A stretch of 64,000 nt of DNA from Romanomermis culicivorax (GCA_963922205.1 CAWUHX010000126.1:496001-560000); one strand, 5' to 3'; shown: positions 23,892 through 34,836, counted from the stretch's first letter. The notes: a model not told the origin generated them from the letters alone. Program-made: numbers and translations.

Positions 23892-26800
23892 ATGGACCAT
23901 CAGAATTCCAATGATTCCTACTGTATCAGTATTGATGTTGATGAGAATGCCATAGATTGGACCCACACAGAAAATGGAACTGAAGTGCCGGTATTATCTA
24001 CTGGTGGTAAGAATGTTCTCCCACACTCCTACTAGATTTCAAGAGTAAATGTTATAGGAAGCATCATTTCACCCAACGAAAATTGTTGCAGCTGCATTCT
24101 GGAGGATGTATCCTTATCTGGGATGGAGGAGGGAGAGTTGAGTGATGAAGAAGAAGAAAGAGAAGAAAGATGCAAGGATCAAGATTTAATTTTTGAAGAC
24201 ATATCTTCAGAAGAAGAAGAAGAACAACAACAACAACAGCAACAAAATAACCAAGATCAGGGTAGCGGGTATGATGATGATGATATTGAGGTTGTTGATG
24301 AGTGGTATGAAGACGATCAGATAGGTGGCGGTCTCGACCAGCAATCGGGTGGATCATTTGATGCATCGGAATTTTATCATATAGGCGAACCGGTAGTGCA
24401 GAGAGTAAGGAGGTTCGGAACACAAGGCGAGGCGAGACAATTCTACTTGCGCAATCTCGAAAATTGCCAAAATTTATATGAACATATAGATGAAATCTTT
24501 GATCACGCCCTGCAGCAAATACTTGGGGCAACTTCGCCAGATGCTCTTGTTGGTGCAACCTATTTTCATCCTAACCTAAATGAGCCAATTTATGTGCATT
24601 TTCGTCCACGAAAAAATATGACTGGTCAAGTTATTGTTGAGCAATTTGAGCGTGTTTTGCAGTCAAACAAAGAAATCAATCTCGAAGACCCTGAGGCAGT
24701 GATTCGTATTGTTACTGTCACAGCGCCATCAGGCTCAGGCAATCACAATAAACAAAAATACTTTGTTCATCATGATTCACTAAATAGAGGGCACGGTGGT
24801 TGTTTCATCACCATAAATAACAAGGATGATAACCTGTGCCTCGCAAGGGCTGTTGTTGTTGCAATTGCAATGCTAAATAAGCACAATCCAGAATATCAGT
24901 GGAACACCATTCGCACAAAAAATCCTCATCCTCGTTCTCTTCAAACTAGAAAAGCTCATGAGCTGATGGTTCGAGCCGGACTACAGAACCACAAAGGACC
25001 TTGTGGTATTCAAGAGTTGAATATGATACAAGACATAATACCCGAGTATAGGATCAAAGTTTTTAGCAAGGATGCTTATTGTGCCATGATATTTGAAGGT
25101 ATTTATAATCTTAAATTTTGCTAAATTAAAAAAGAAAGATTTTTCCTCTTTTAAGGTAAAAACACTGATGCTGAAAAAGTCATCCACCTATACCACCATG
25201 ATGATCATTTTACCGTTATCACATCGATGGCTGCATTTTTCATGCGTGGTTATTGGTGCGCAGATTGCAATGTAGCGTATAATGATAGGACAACTCATCG
25301 ATGCATCAACAAGTGTTCATCGTGTTATCATCGACCCCCATGCAAGGAAGGAAGAATTTCCCATTGTAATGGGTGTAATCGTTTCTTTAGAAATGAATGT
25401 TGCTATCAGAATCATCTGCGCAAGTATAGGCAAGGATATCAGGGTCCTAGTACGAGCTCTACAGTACAGACTGTTGACCAGTCTGGTACTGGTATTGGAG
25501 TGTCAATTTGCGACAGGATTAAAAAATGTGAAAAATGCCGAAAACAAGTCAGCCAGGCACACATACATAAGCATAAATGTGGCTACTTCAAGTGTCGTAC
25601 ATGTAATGAGGAGGTGCTCCAAGAAGGTAATTTGCAAGAATAGAATGCGATGATCATTCCTGCAATTCACTTTATATTTCAGGCCACTTATGCTATATGA
25701 AAAATGTTGATCAAGAAAATGAAGACGATGATGGTGGTAACAACAGTGATCATGCTGATGATGCTGAAGATGATGAATATGAGAGTAGTGCTGTCGAGAT
25801 TGCACGAACCAGTAACAACAGGGGAAATGATGTTGAAACTATACCACGGTTTGTCTTTTTTGACTTTGAGACAACACAAGAGAGGGTTGTCCGGGAAACC
25901 AAGTTGGGGCAGGAGCTATTGCACGTGCCAAATTTGTGTATTGCTCATACCATTTGTGATGACTGCAGAGACCGAGACTTTGAAGCTCAGTGTGGAAGAT
26001 GTGGACCATCAAAGCAAATCTTCAAGGGTGAAGACTGCATTAAAAACTTTTGCCGGTTTTTGTTTAACCCCAAAATGAAAAACACAATTGCTATTGCTCA
26101 TAATGCAAAAGGATTTGATGCACACTTCATCTTGCAATACCTGTATGGTGAAGGCATTGCTCCCAAAGTTGTGACTAAAGGTGAGCCACATTAGAAAGTA
26201 TAATTACAGTGTTTGAGAGTAGTATATTTTATAGGATTGCAGATAATTTCCTTGTCAGTTGGCAGTATAAAGATAATTGATTCCTTCAATTTTTTGCCAA
26301 TGGCATTGTCTGCACTACCCAAAGCTTTCGGAATAGAGGAATCAGCCAAAGGATTTTTTCCCCATTTATTTAATAAGTTGGAAAATTGGAACTATGTTGG
26401 TTCATGGCCTGAGGCATTCTACTATGCTCCATCTGGTATGAAACCCATTGCCTATGGCAACTTTACACAGTGGTACAAGAACCAAATTGGGAAGGTAAGA
26501 ACATTTTTACATTTTATTAAAGTATTAAAACAACATGTTGTATTTTATGAAGGTATTCAACTTCCAAGAAGAATTAATAAAGTATTGCGATAGCGATGTT
26601 GATGTTTTGCTGAAAGCCAGTATGAAATTCAGAGATCTCTTTATGATGGAGACCACTGTGGATCCATTTGCAAAATCACTAACAATAGCTGGTGCATGTA
26701 ATCGTGTATTTAGAAAGTTATTTTTGAAACCAAAAACTATAGGTCTCATACCCCAAAATGGATATCGCGGCAGAGATGTACAGTCTGCTAAAGCTATTGT

Positions 26801-28841
26801 GTGGTTGACATGGCTAAGTAAAAAGAATAATATCAATATTCAACATGCAAATAATGGTAGAGAAGTACGCATTGGGCCCTATAGAGTTGATGGTAAATGC
26901 GGCGACGTGGTCTATGAGTTTTATGGGTGCTACTGGCATGGGTGTCCAAAGTGCATTCTTGATCGAAACAAGATAATTGCTGATGGTAGGATGAATGCAC
27001 GGGAGGCCTACTTGCACACAGTAGAGCGAAAATATTATCTTATTCGTGAGCATGGGCTTCAAGTTGTAGAGCTTTGGGAGTGCGAACTTGCGGACATGCT
27101 ACAGAAAGATGCAAATATGAAGAAACTGTTTGCTTTATGTACTAGATTCTTCGAACCATTGAATCCACGACATGGTAAGATGGCAAAAAAAATTATTACA
27201 ATATGATGCATAATCTTCAAATATTTTTAAGCATTTTATGGTGGCCGTACAAATGCTGTAAAATTGTACCATAAAGTCAAACAGAATGAGCAGATACGGT
27301 ACGTTGATGTATGTAGCTTGTACCCATACACTAACAAATATGGAACGTATCCTATTGGTCATCCAAAAATAATTACTGATGAATTTGAGCCCATTACAAA
27401 AGAGAACAAACCGTATGAAGGTCTTGTTAAATGCTTTGTGGTGCCTCCAAAAAACCTCTACCATCCTGTTTTGCCATTCCGACATGGTGGTAAATTACTG
27501 TTTCCACTTTGCGAAAAATGTACAAGAGATCAGAGGACTGAATCATGTAATCATGATGAATGCGAAAGGGCTCTGTGTGGCACCTGGGTGACATGCGAAT
27601 TGTATAAGGCAGTAGATGTTGGATACAAAGTAAGTCCAATCCATTTTCAATTTGTTTTCCTTCCACTTATATCCATTTTCTCAGGTGACCAATATTTTGG
27701 AAGTCTGGCACTATGAAAATGTTTCGAGATATGACCCACAAGCTGGAAATGATGGACTTTTTGGCCAATATGTTAATTCATTCATGAAATTGAAAATGGT
27801 AAATACCTTGTATTCTTTCAAGGCACATGGGTTTTTAATTTCATTCTTTGAAATCTACAGGAAGCTGAGGGATGGCCTTCTCAATGCACTGACCAGGAGA
27901 GCCGGGACCAATATCTGCGTGAAGTAGAATTACGTGAAGGTATAGAGCTGGATCGATCAAAAATTGCAAAAAATTCAGGGAAGCGAGCATTGGCTAAACT
28001 TATGTTGAATTCATTCTGGGGAAAAGTATGTTTTTTGTTTGTTTTTTTTAGTATCGAAGGAGTGGTGGAATGTTTTAGTAGGATCAATAGGCTTGCTTTT
28101 TTATAGTTTGGTCAACGAAATAATCAGATCAAAACAACATATTTTACGGATCCAAAGGAATATTTCAGCTTGGTATTTGATAGTTCAACTGTTGTACATA
28201 GCATTACGATCATCAGTGACCATCTGGTGTCAGTCACTCACGCCCAAGTCGATGACCTAGCTGAAATATTACCCTATACCAATCCAGTTATTGCCGCATA
28301 CACAACTGCCCAGGCACGCTTGACCTTATACTCATACCTAGAAAAATTGGGTGAGAGAGTGCTCTACTTCGACACAGATAGTGTCATCTACCTGGACCAC
28401 CCTCAGATTCATGATGAATACAAAGTACCAATTGGTTGGTCTTTGGGAGAAATGACCAATGAATTGCAGGAGTATGGCCCTACTGCCTTCATTTCTGAAT
28501 TTGTGAGTGGTGGTCCAAAAAACTATGCATATGTTGTTTCCCGCTCTATCGACAATAAGAAGTCAATGGTCACCAAAGTACGTGGAATAACACTCACAAA
28601 AATGGCCAGCCGGCAGGTCAATTTCCACAGCTTGAAGAATATGGTCCATTTATTTGTCAAAGGGAGAGCTCGACAAGAGATAGATGTAGTTTCACATCGT
28701 ATTGGAAGGAAACGTGAGGGACATAAAATCATCACGCATACAGTATCAAAAAAATTCCGTGTAGTCTACGACAAACGGATTTTATTGAAAAACTTTGATA
28801 CTGTACCATATGGATGGCAGTTTACAGCAGAAAATGTATAA
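23892..28841 (+). CDS. PolB: Polinton protein-primed DNA polymerase B (copy 1, complete)
   Basis: Replicates the element by protein priming. Ten exons: 23892-24006, 24058-25098, 25156-25626, 25683-26180, 26235-26494, 26553-27174, 27232-27629, 27685-27798, 27861-28025, 28107-28841. All phases agree, giving 1,472 residues. The N-terminus is acidic, with poly-E and poly-Q near residues 60-105. A DNLCLARA segment may be a decayed OTU-like fold. A Cys/His-rich zinc region spans about 405-540. Exonuclease motifs: DFE at 603-605, N-x3-FD ending at D688, Y806-x3-D810. Polymerase motifs: FYGGRTNA (1004-1011), A DVCSLYP (D1028), B KLMLNSFWG (1219-1227), C YFDTDS (D1317, D1319). The start at 23892 was chosen because a GT-AG intron joins it in phase to the later ATG at 24123. 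Catalytic residues all appear present. Confidence 0.93.
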
Positions 28842-28920
28842 ATATTGTGCATTTGTATTTTATTCCTTCATTTGTTACTATTGTCATTATTTGGTAGTAT
28901 AGAGAATAAACACCAGTAAC

Positions 28921-29553
28921 ATGGACTTTAGGTGGAAGCACCCCTTTAACTGCATTGTATCAGCTCCCACAAAATCAGGAAAAACTGAATTGGTAAAAAA
29001 ATTGGTGAGATTTTCTGAGGAAATGATCTATCCCTCACCTAATCGCATAGTGTGGTCCTACACTGAATGGCAGAATGCATACAATGAATTACAAAAGGAT
29101 GTTTCAAACATATCTTTCACGGAAGGTATACCACCTCTAGATGATTTTAAAGAGTTCCAACACTCACCTCAGTTATTAATTCTTGATGATATGATGCAGG
29201 AGATGAAGAATGATAGACGATTGAACGACTTATTTACTCGAGGGTCACATCATTGGAATTTATCCATAGTTCACATTGTTCAAAATGCTTTCTTTGAAGG
29301 TATGCGCACTAGTAGAATTAATGCCCAATATCTCATCTTAATGAAGAATCCTGCAGATAGAATGCAAGTACAGACACTAGGCAGACAAATGTTTCCTAAA
29401 TCAAAACATTTTGCTGAGGCATTTGAAGATGCAACCACTGAAGCCTATGGTTATCTCCTGATTGATTTGACTCAGGGTACACCTGATGCTTTGCGGCTTC
29501 GGACTAAAATATTTCCAGATGATAATGGAATGATGGTTTATATGCCCAGATAA
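28921..29553 (+). CDS. ATP: Polinton packaging ATPase (HerA/FtsK type), copy 1
   Basis: A 210-residue ATPase expected to pump DNA into the capsid. Walker A is APTKSGKT at residues 15-22 and Walker B is LLILDD ending at D89-D90. Length and motif order match Polinton and virophage ATPases. It is intronless, starts 79 bp after the PolB stop, and its ATG is the first after an upstream TAA-rich spacer. Confidence 0.93.
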   Translation: MDFRWKHPFNCIVSAPTKSGKTELVKKLVRFSEEMIYPSPNRIVWSYTEWQNAYNELQKDVSNISFTEGIPPLDDFKEFQHSPQLLILDDMMQEMKNDRRLNDLFTRGSHHWNLSIVHIVQNAFFEGMRTSRINAQYLILMKNPADRMQVQTLGRQMFPKSKHFAEAFEDATTEAYGYLLIDLTQGTPDALRLRTKIFPDDNGMMVYMPR

Positions 29554-29631
29554 AAGGGTGAAATTAAATATTATTCATCAGTCTTATTTAGCTCATAACA
29601 TACAAAGAGGTTGTCATTGGGTAGCAAATTC

Positions 29632-29850
29632 ATGGATTGCTCTAGCGTAACTCCAAATGTTTCATACCCTTCAAAACTCCAGAGGAGAATGTGCTCATTT
29701 GCCCAATACTTTACTACAGGACATTATCGAAAAATTGCATCATTTTTGTGCTTCCTGCTTTTTCTGTATGGATTTTTCTGGTCCTTGTTCAGTTCATCAT
29801 CATCACCATGTAGCTCTATAACTAAGCAAACAAACTTCACTTCATCCTAG
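29632..29850 (+). CDS. Possible small membrane protein, copy 1
   Basis: Seventy-two codons from the first ATG, containing one hydrophobic span (about 37-58) and a Ser-rich tail. No recognised family. It fills part of the space between the ATPase and the next gene and may be a small accessory membrane protein, or chance. Confidence 0.3.
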   Translation: MDCSSVTPNVSYPSKLQRRMCSFAQYFTTGHYRKIASFLCFLLFLYGFFWSLFSSSSSPCSSITKQTNFTSS

Positions 29851-29943
29851 TTTCAAAAATAGCATCATTCAGCATTTGTATGCTCCGATATTGGAACATT
29901 CATTATACAATTTTGATTTCCCATTGAATAGACGCTAGATAAA

Positions 29944-30399
29944 ATGTCCGCTGCCTTCGAAATTATGATGCTCAAGCTCCACCATATTGTACAAGGTATT
30001 TAAAGTTTTATGGGAATGGGTAATAGTAATCTAAACCATTTTTTTTTGGATATTCTAGGGCGAAACATTGAGAAGAGACACAAGAGTGTCATTGGCGATG
30101 TTCTCTGGACCCGTTTTTCCAAAACATCAAAGGAATCCTTCAAACGGCTGGCACAGGAACACAATGAGACAATGAACCTTACGGGGCGTCGAAAATTGGC
30201 GCCCTTCTGGTACTTTGTTACCCATTTAATGGGAAATTTAACCAATGAACACTTGGACAGGATTTTTGTAGAGGCTATGTACAATAGCCTCTCAAAAGAT
30301 AATCAAATCCTGTTCACCTATATGAACACCGCTCGTTCTATTGTACGAGATGCCTATTTTACGCATGTTTTGCATAACGAGTTGGGAGATCTTATATAA
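29944..30399 (+). CDS. Uncharacterised Polinton protein, two exons, copy 1
   Basis: Exons 29944-29995 and 30059-30399 join in phase (donor gtattt, acceptor ttctag) to give 130 residues. The protein is basic and mainly helical in appearance, without signal peptide, membrane span or known motif. Its place between the ATPase and the structural genes suggests a late or virion function, but this is only positional. Confidence 0.6.
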
Positions 30400-30469
30400 G
30401 GTGCTGGTTTTTGTTTTGAAATCATTTTCGGGTTTTGTTTTATAGTGGAGAGGTGTTTCAATTCAAATT

Positions 30470-31195
30470 ATGGTAACATTACGTATTGTATTAATTTTAT
30501 CTGTTTTTGCAATAAATAAACTAGGTGTTTGCAACAGCTCGAGACTGACCCCATATGGTGGTTTGGTCATTGTCAAGGCTCCAGGCCTCATGAAGAAAAC
30601 TCAGGTTTACAATTTAACCATAAGCACCCAAATTGGATTGCAGAAATTTCTTTCACGCTCAATTACATGTCCAATTCAAGGCTCAATTCTTCAGGAGCAA
30701 AAAGATTGTCCAATAAAGGTTCCGCATAACCCATATGTATACAGTTGCTGTAATATTAATCAACAATTTCTGGGGCTTCATACTCATACATTCACCCTAA
30801 CGTCTAGACAAACAGCACAACTGCTCAATCTGATTATTACTAATCTTGAAGCTTCAATTCATTTTGGGGAAGCCGAAAATGCTTTTAATGAGAAAATACT
30901 AATTATTAATTATGCAAGTGCTAGCCCTATTACCAGGGTAACAATGTTTGACACATTTAGTATTGATGATTTCAAGATAGTTTTCGAGCAGTCAATCATT
31001 TGCAACACAACTGCGACAGTTTCTGATCTTGACTGTCCAAAAAAGATTATAACTACTTTATTTACTATGTGCTGCCAAAATCATTCACTCACACCAGTTT
31101 ACCTTAATTTTTCAGAGGGCTTGCAAGTCAATCTTGCTGAAATAAAGTTTCTAGAGAAAATTCTCAGAAATAAGGAAATTAAAAATAGTATATAA
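30470..31195 (+). CDS. Secreted or luminal Cys-rich protein, copy 1
   Basis: 241 residues with a clear signal peptide (basic start, hydrophobic 5-20, likely cleavage near the Cys at 21). It has several Cys and several N-glycosylation sequons (for example NLT, NTT, NFS). No C-terminal membrane span is visible, so it would be secreted or bound to a partner. I recognise no family. It lacks the size and features of the large fusogens reported in some nematode Mavericks. A surface or host-interaction role is possible but unproven. Confidence 0.65.
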   Translation: MVTLRIVLILSVFAINKLGVCNSSRLTPYGGLVIVKAPGLMKKTQVYNLTISTQIGLQKFLSRSITCPIQGSILQEQKDCPIKVPHNPYVYSCCNINQQFLGLHTHTFTLTSRQTAQLLNLIITNLEASIHFGEAENAFNEKILIINYASASPITRVTMFDTFSIDDFKIVFEQSIICNTTATVSDLDCPKKIITTLFTMCCQNHSLTPVYLNFSEGLQVNLAEIKFLEKILRNKEIKNSI

Positions 31196-31212
31196 GTGGG
31201 TTAGTAAGAAAA

Positions 31213-31569
31213 ATGACATTCAATTTCAAAACATCTCTAGGAGGCTGCTCCAAGATGAGTAGGCTACTGAAAAAATATATTCACCACCTACATGTACTTA
31301 AGCAATGCAATAGCAAACAAAAAGCTCATTTTATACAAAAATGCCCCATAGAATTTACTCGCTGTATTTGTGAGATCTGCTACAATTTACTAAAGGGAAA
31401 TCTACCGCTGACAAACAAGGAACGTAAGAAGCTCAGAAAGTATAAAGACATAATTCGATTTATTGGTACAAGAAATAAGAGGAATTTGGCATTGAAACAG
31501 AAGAAGCTTATTCAATCAGGGGGGCTTTTTACCGTTAATTATTCCATCTCTACTTACTCTAGCAGCTGA
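31213..31569 (+). CDS. Small basic Polinton protein with a frame break at G6, copy 1
   Basis: 118 residues as read, very basic, with CEICYNLLKGN-type central sequence as in a small conserved Polinton/adintovirus late protein. Just after QSGG-coding DNA there is a run of six G (31519-31524). In frame, the tail is short and polar. One base over, the frame encodes a Gly-Gly plus hydrophobic Leu/Pro-rich tail, typical of this family. That frame ends in a TAA (31598-31600) overlapping the next ATG. Programmed or slippage frameshifting, a real mutation or a G-run error could each explain it. Confidence 0.7.
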   Translation: MTFNFKTSLGGCSKMSRLLKKYIHHLHVLKQCNSKQKAHFIQKCPIEFTRCICEICYNLLKGNLPLTNKERKKLRKYKDIIRFIGTRNKRNLALKQKKLIQSGGLFTVNYSISTYSSS

Positions 31570-31599
31570 ATTATTGCCGAAACTATTGGATAAGTCATA

Positions 31600-32352
31600 A
31601 TGAAATATACCAATAAGATGATTCTTGTACCTCAAGATGTATTCAACAGTCAAATCAAGCCAAACACCAATTACACTATGAATGGTCTTTCTAGAGAACT
31701 TGAAGAGTTTAAACAAGAAATGGATCGAATCATGAAGGACAAATCATTGCCAGCAGAAGACCAACATAAACTATATCATCAGTTATTTGTACGGTACTTA
31801 AAACTTGATCAGGATGCAAAGGCCCCAGCAACAGTGAAAGTACAGACTATCGACAGTCTGGAGAGCAATGGAGGAGAACAAAAAGACACTTTAAATGAAG
31901 TTGAAGCAGCATCTTTAATGAATGGTGAGCAAGACAGGGACACGCCATTGTTTAAGAAAGAAATGCTAAATGGTTTACCTAAAACCAAAATCAAGAAGGC
32001 TCAACAATTGATTGACTTTATCCAAGCCAGCAACCGCTTCAATACTAATGATAAAGGAGAACTTATAGTTGATAGCGAACTAATACCTAACAGCAATGTT
32101 GTTGATTTGTTGCATGACTTCACAAGAGACAGGCCCGCATCATCACCGCCAGAAGGCTTCCAGCATCTGGCTCAAAAACTAGTAGAGTTGAATATACCTA
32201 GGGAATACATTGGAAATCCAAAGCGGTGGAAACTCATAACAGAATTGAGAAAGAATCCATCCTATAATTCACCACCTTCAGTTAGAAAGAAGTTGACTTA
32301 TTCAAATGCCAAAAACAACAAACCCAACCAATCGAGGTACTCCCCATTCTAG
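31600..32352 (+). CDS. Conserved Polinton protein with coiled coil, copy 1
   Basis: 250 residues. Begins MKYTNKMILVPQDV, then a charged helical, probably coiled-coil stretch (about 25-80). A middle domain includes GELIVDSELIPNSNVVDLL, followed by NIPREYIGNPKRW and a basic, Pro/Asn-rich tail. The pattern matches a protein found beside the integrase in many Polintons, whose function is not known to me. The ATG overlaps an upstream TAA as TAATG, and the 3' end overlaps the integrase start by 47 bp. Confidence 0.7.
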   Translation: MKYTNKMILVPQDVFNSQIKPNTNYTMNGLSRELEEFKQEMDRIMKDKSLPAEDQHKLYHQLFVRYLKLDQDAKAPATVKVQTIDSLESNGGEQKDTLNEVEAASLMNGEQDRDTPLFKKEMLNGLPKTKIKKAQQLIDFIQASNRFNTNDKGELIVDSELIPNSNVVDLLHDFTRDRPASSPPEGFQHLAQKLVELNIPREYIGNPKRWKLITELRKNPSYNSPPSVRKKLTYSNAKNNKPNQSRYSPF

Positions 32353-33424
32353 GGAGCAGTTACTGGAGAAGTTATATAGAAACTTGGATGAAGCATGCTC
32401 ATTTTCCAGCATACAAAGCTTATTTAAAAAAGCCAAATCTCTAGATTGTGGCATAACACTAAAATTTGTAAAGCAATGGTTATCAAAGCAAGATTCATAC
32501 ACACTACACAAGCAAGCCATACGAACATTCCCAAGAAATCGCATATATTCTAGTGGTATTGATGCACAATGGGAACTGGACCTGGTTGATATGCAGGCTT
32601 ACAGCAATCATAATGAAGGTTTCAAGTACATGCTTACCTGTATTGATATATTCAGCAAGTACTCTTGGATACATCCCCTAAAATCCAAGAGTGGGAAAAA
32701 TGTATCTTCAGCGTTCAAACATATTATCTCACAAGGACGGAAGCCATATGTTGTTAGGACTGATAAAGGAAAAGAGTTTGTGAATGCAGATTTCAAAAAA
32801 CTGTTAAAGTCACATGATATTTCATTTTTCACTTCACAAAATGAGGACATAAAGTGTTCTATCATAGAGCGATTCAATCGGACAATTAAGACCAAAATGT
32901 GGCGATATTTCACAGAGTATAGCACACATAAATGGATTGATGTAATTGACAAGCTTGTTTATGGGTACAATAATTCATTCCACCGTTCAATTGGTGCAGA
33001 ACCAAGCAGTGTTACATTTGATAATGAGCCTGAAATTCGGAAACGTCTTTACCCACTCAATGCTGATCATACGAGGAATCCGAAGCTGAAAGTTGGCGAT
33101 TATGTTAGAATGTCAAAGTTTCGGCAGAAATTTGATAAAGGTTATATGCCCCAATGGACTGAAGAACTTTTTTTAATAACAAAAGTTAATGTACGCCAGT
33201 CTCAGCCCGTATATAAGGTTCAAGATTTAAAAGGGGAGGTCATTTATGGTACATTTTATGAGAAAGAACTCCAGAAGGTTATTTTTGATCAAACTCGTAC
33301 ATTTAAAATAGAGCGTGTGATTAGCAAGCGCAGGTTACATGATGGTAGTGTGAAGCTTTTTGTAAAGTGGTTAGGGTACCCTGATAATTTCAACGAGTGG
33401 ATTGACCAGAAAGATTTATCATGA
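32306..33424 (+). CDS. INT: Polinton retroviral-type integrase with chromodomain, copy 1
   Basis: 372 residues that insert element ends into host DNA. The RNase H-fold core has catalytic D92 (QWELDLVDM), D153 (VRTDKGKEF) and E188 (SIIERFNR). The C-terminus carries a DNA-binding segment and a chromodomain (FKIERVI ... VKWLGY ... NEWI, about 330-370), which may steer insertion to marked chromatin. The N-terminus has helical charged sequence in place of a clear HHCC finger. It is intronless, starts inside the previous gene and overlaps the protease start (ATGA). Confidence 0.95.
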   Translation: MPKTTNPTNRGTPHSREQLLEKLYRNLDEACSFSSIQSLFKKAKSLDCGITLKFVKQWLSKQDSYTLHKQAIRTFPRNRIYSSGIDAQWELDLVDMQAYSNHNEGFKYMLTCIDIFSKYSWIHPLKSKSGKNVSSAFKHIISQGRKPYVVRTDKGKEFVNADFKKLLKSHDISFFTSQNEDIKCSIIERFNRTIKTKMWRYFTEYSTHKWIDVIDKLVYGYNNSFHRSIGAEPSSVTFDNEPEIRKRLYPLNADHTRNPKLKVGDYVRMSKFRQKFDKGYMPQWTEELFLITKVNVRQSQPVYKVQDLKGEVIYGTFYEKELQKVIFDQTRTFKIERVISKRRLHDGSVKLFVKWLGYPDNFNEWIDQKDLS

Positions 33425-33909
33425 ATGCCACAGAACTTCTCAACCTTGTGAAAAAAGATAGGTTGCTCTCAAAGCATTTTCTAGGCATCTTCCCCAGCGA
33501 TAAATTAGACCTTGAAATATCTAGAAGACCGATTGCTATAATTGTGAATACAGATCCATCAACCAAAGTTGGACAACATTGGATAGCAATTTACATTGAT
33601 AGGAGTGGAATTTGTGATTATTTTGACTCGTATGGTATGTATCCATATAGGCTTAGTTTCATCAAATTTATGAATGAAAACAGTAAATTGTGGTACTACA
33701 ATTGTAAACGTTTACAAAGTAGTGATAGTTATGTTTGTGGTGTTTATTGTTTATATTTTCTTTTTCAAAGGGTTCGTGGGGTTTCTTTCCACATTTTGCT
33801 GCAATTATTTGATAATCGAAACTATGTGTATAATGACAAGTATGTATGCAACTTTTTGTACATGAAATTTAAATACAAACATAAGATTTGTTATGGTAAA
33901 AAATTTTAA
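33421..33909 (+). CDS. PRO: Adenain-like cysteine protease, copy 1
   Basis: 162 residues. The expected catalytic set is visible: H53 (GQHWIA), D69 (DYFDSYG), Q99 and C106 (SYVCGVYC), in the adenovirus-protease order. In viruses of this lineage it matures capsid proteins. Its ATG overlaps the integrase TGA. The C-terminal tail is Lys/Tyr-rich. A TA microsatellite lies in the spacer after it. Confidence 0.92.
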   Translation: MNATELLNLVKKDRLLSKHFLGIFPSDKLDLEISRRPIAIIVNTDPSTKVGQHWIAIYIDRSGICDYFDSYGMYPYRLSFIKFMNENSKLWYYNCKRLQSSDSYVCGVYCLYFLFQRVRGVSFHILLQLFDNRNYVYNDKYVCNFLYMKFKYKHKICYGKKF

Positions 33910-34026
33910 TATGTGTCCAACTGTTGTTTTTTTATGAATAAATATGTATATATATATATTGTCACAGTTTCTTCTTGACATTATACCCTTGAAAAGTCAC
34001 AGAGCGAGGTTGACATTCTAGTCTAA

Positions 34027-34836
34027 ATGTCTGATCAGTTTTACATTACCTTACCGAGCAACACTGAACATGGTTCAACAGCATCAAAGTACAGTGTCAA
34101 ATTGGCTAATAGAATCAAACTTGAAGGTGAATGGGAGGTTGGTCTAGCTGAGATAATTTATCCCAACAGCCGTTATATCGTCTTGACCAGCGAAAATGAT
34201 GAAAACATTATTGAGGTAGATAGAGTGAAAGGAGAAACCATAAAATTGAAGATACCTCCTGGTAGCTATATAGATATCGAGACTCTCATTAAAGCAATCA
34301 ACAAAGTATCTGAAGAAGAAGAAGCCTTGCCCATGAGCTTCAATTATGATGAGAGCATAAAACTAGTATCCTTCACAGTTGATGAAAATAAAATATTGCA
34401 TGTCATTCTCAGCAATAAACTTGCTCAAATTTTAGGGTTTGATGAAAAACTGCTGTATGCTGGGGACATTACTAGAGACTTGTATAATATCAAAAATGTA
34501 AACATTGTCGAGCGTAGCGCCAGCCGGTCACCACATATACATCTGACTTGTCCTTGTGAAATTATGTATATTTACTGTAACATTGTTGAAAACCAAATTG
34601 TAGGAAATACTATGGCCCCTCTTTTACGCATTGTCACAGCTGGTGGATCTGAAGAAAACCTCAAGCTTGTTGATCGGACCTATGACAGCTTGCACTATGT
34701 ACCCCTTCTTTTAAAAGATATAAATATCATTGAAATAAATATAAGGAACAACTTTGGTGACTATTTATTGTTGGATTCTGATAAGGTTATTGTTAGGTTG
34801 CATTTTAGACGACGTTCTTTACCATACGTGTATTAG
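34027..34836 (+). CDS. mCP: Minor capsid (penton, single jelly-roll) protein, copy 1
   Basis: 269 residues. Opens MSDQFYITLPSN and KYSVKLANRIKLEGEWEVGLAEI, the characteristic start of Polinton minor capsid proteins, followed by beta-rich sequence. It would form pentons at capsid vertices. No introns. It precedes the pVI/pX-like and major capsid genes, the usual late-module order. Confidence 0.9.
   Translation: MSDQFYITLPSNTEHGSTASKYSVKLANRIKLEGEWEVGLAEIIYPNSRYIVLTSENDENIIEVDRVKGETIKLKIPPGSYIDIETLIKAINKVSEEEEALPMSFNYDESIKLVSFTVDENKILHVILSNKLAQILGFDEKLLYAGDITRDLYNIKNVNIVERSASRSPHIHLTCPCEIMYIYCNIVENQIVGNTMAPLLRIVTAGGSEENLKLVDRTYDSLHYVPLLLKDINIIEINIRNNFGDYLLLDSDKVIVRLHFRRRSLPYVY

Noticed and set aside
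24123-24125. PolB start codon at 24123
   Set aside because: An in-phase GT-AG intron (24007-24057) joins this frame to an upstream ATG at 23892, giving an integral ten-exon gene.
24064-24558. 164-codon minus-strand frame
   Set aside because: Antisense shadow of the PolB acidic N-terminus (poly-E and poly-Q read in reverse).
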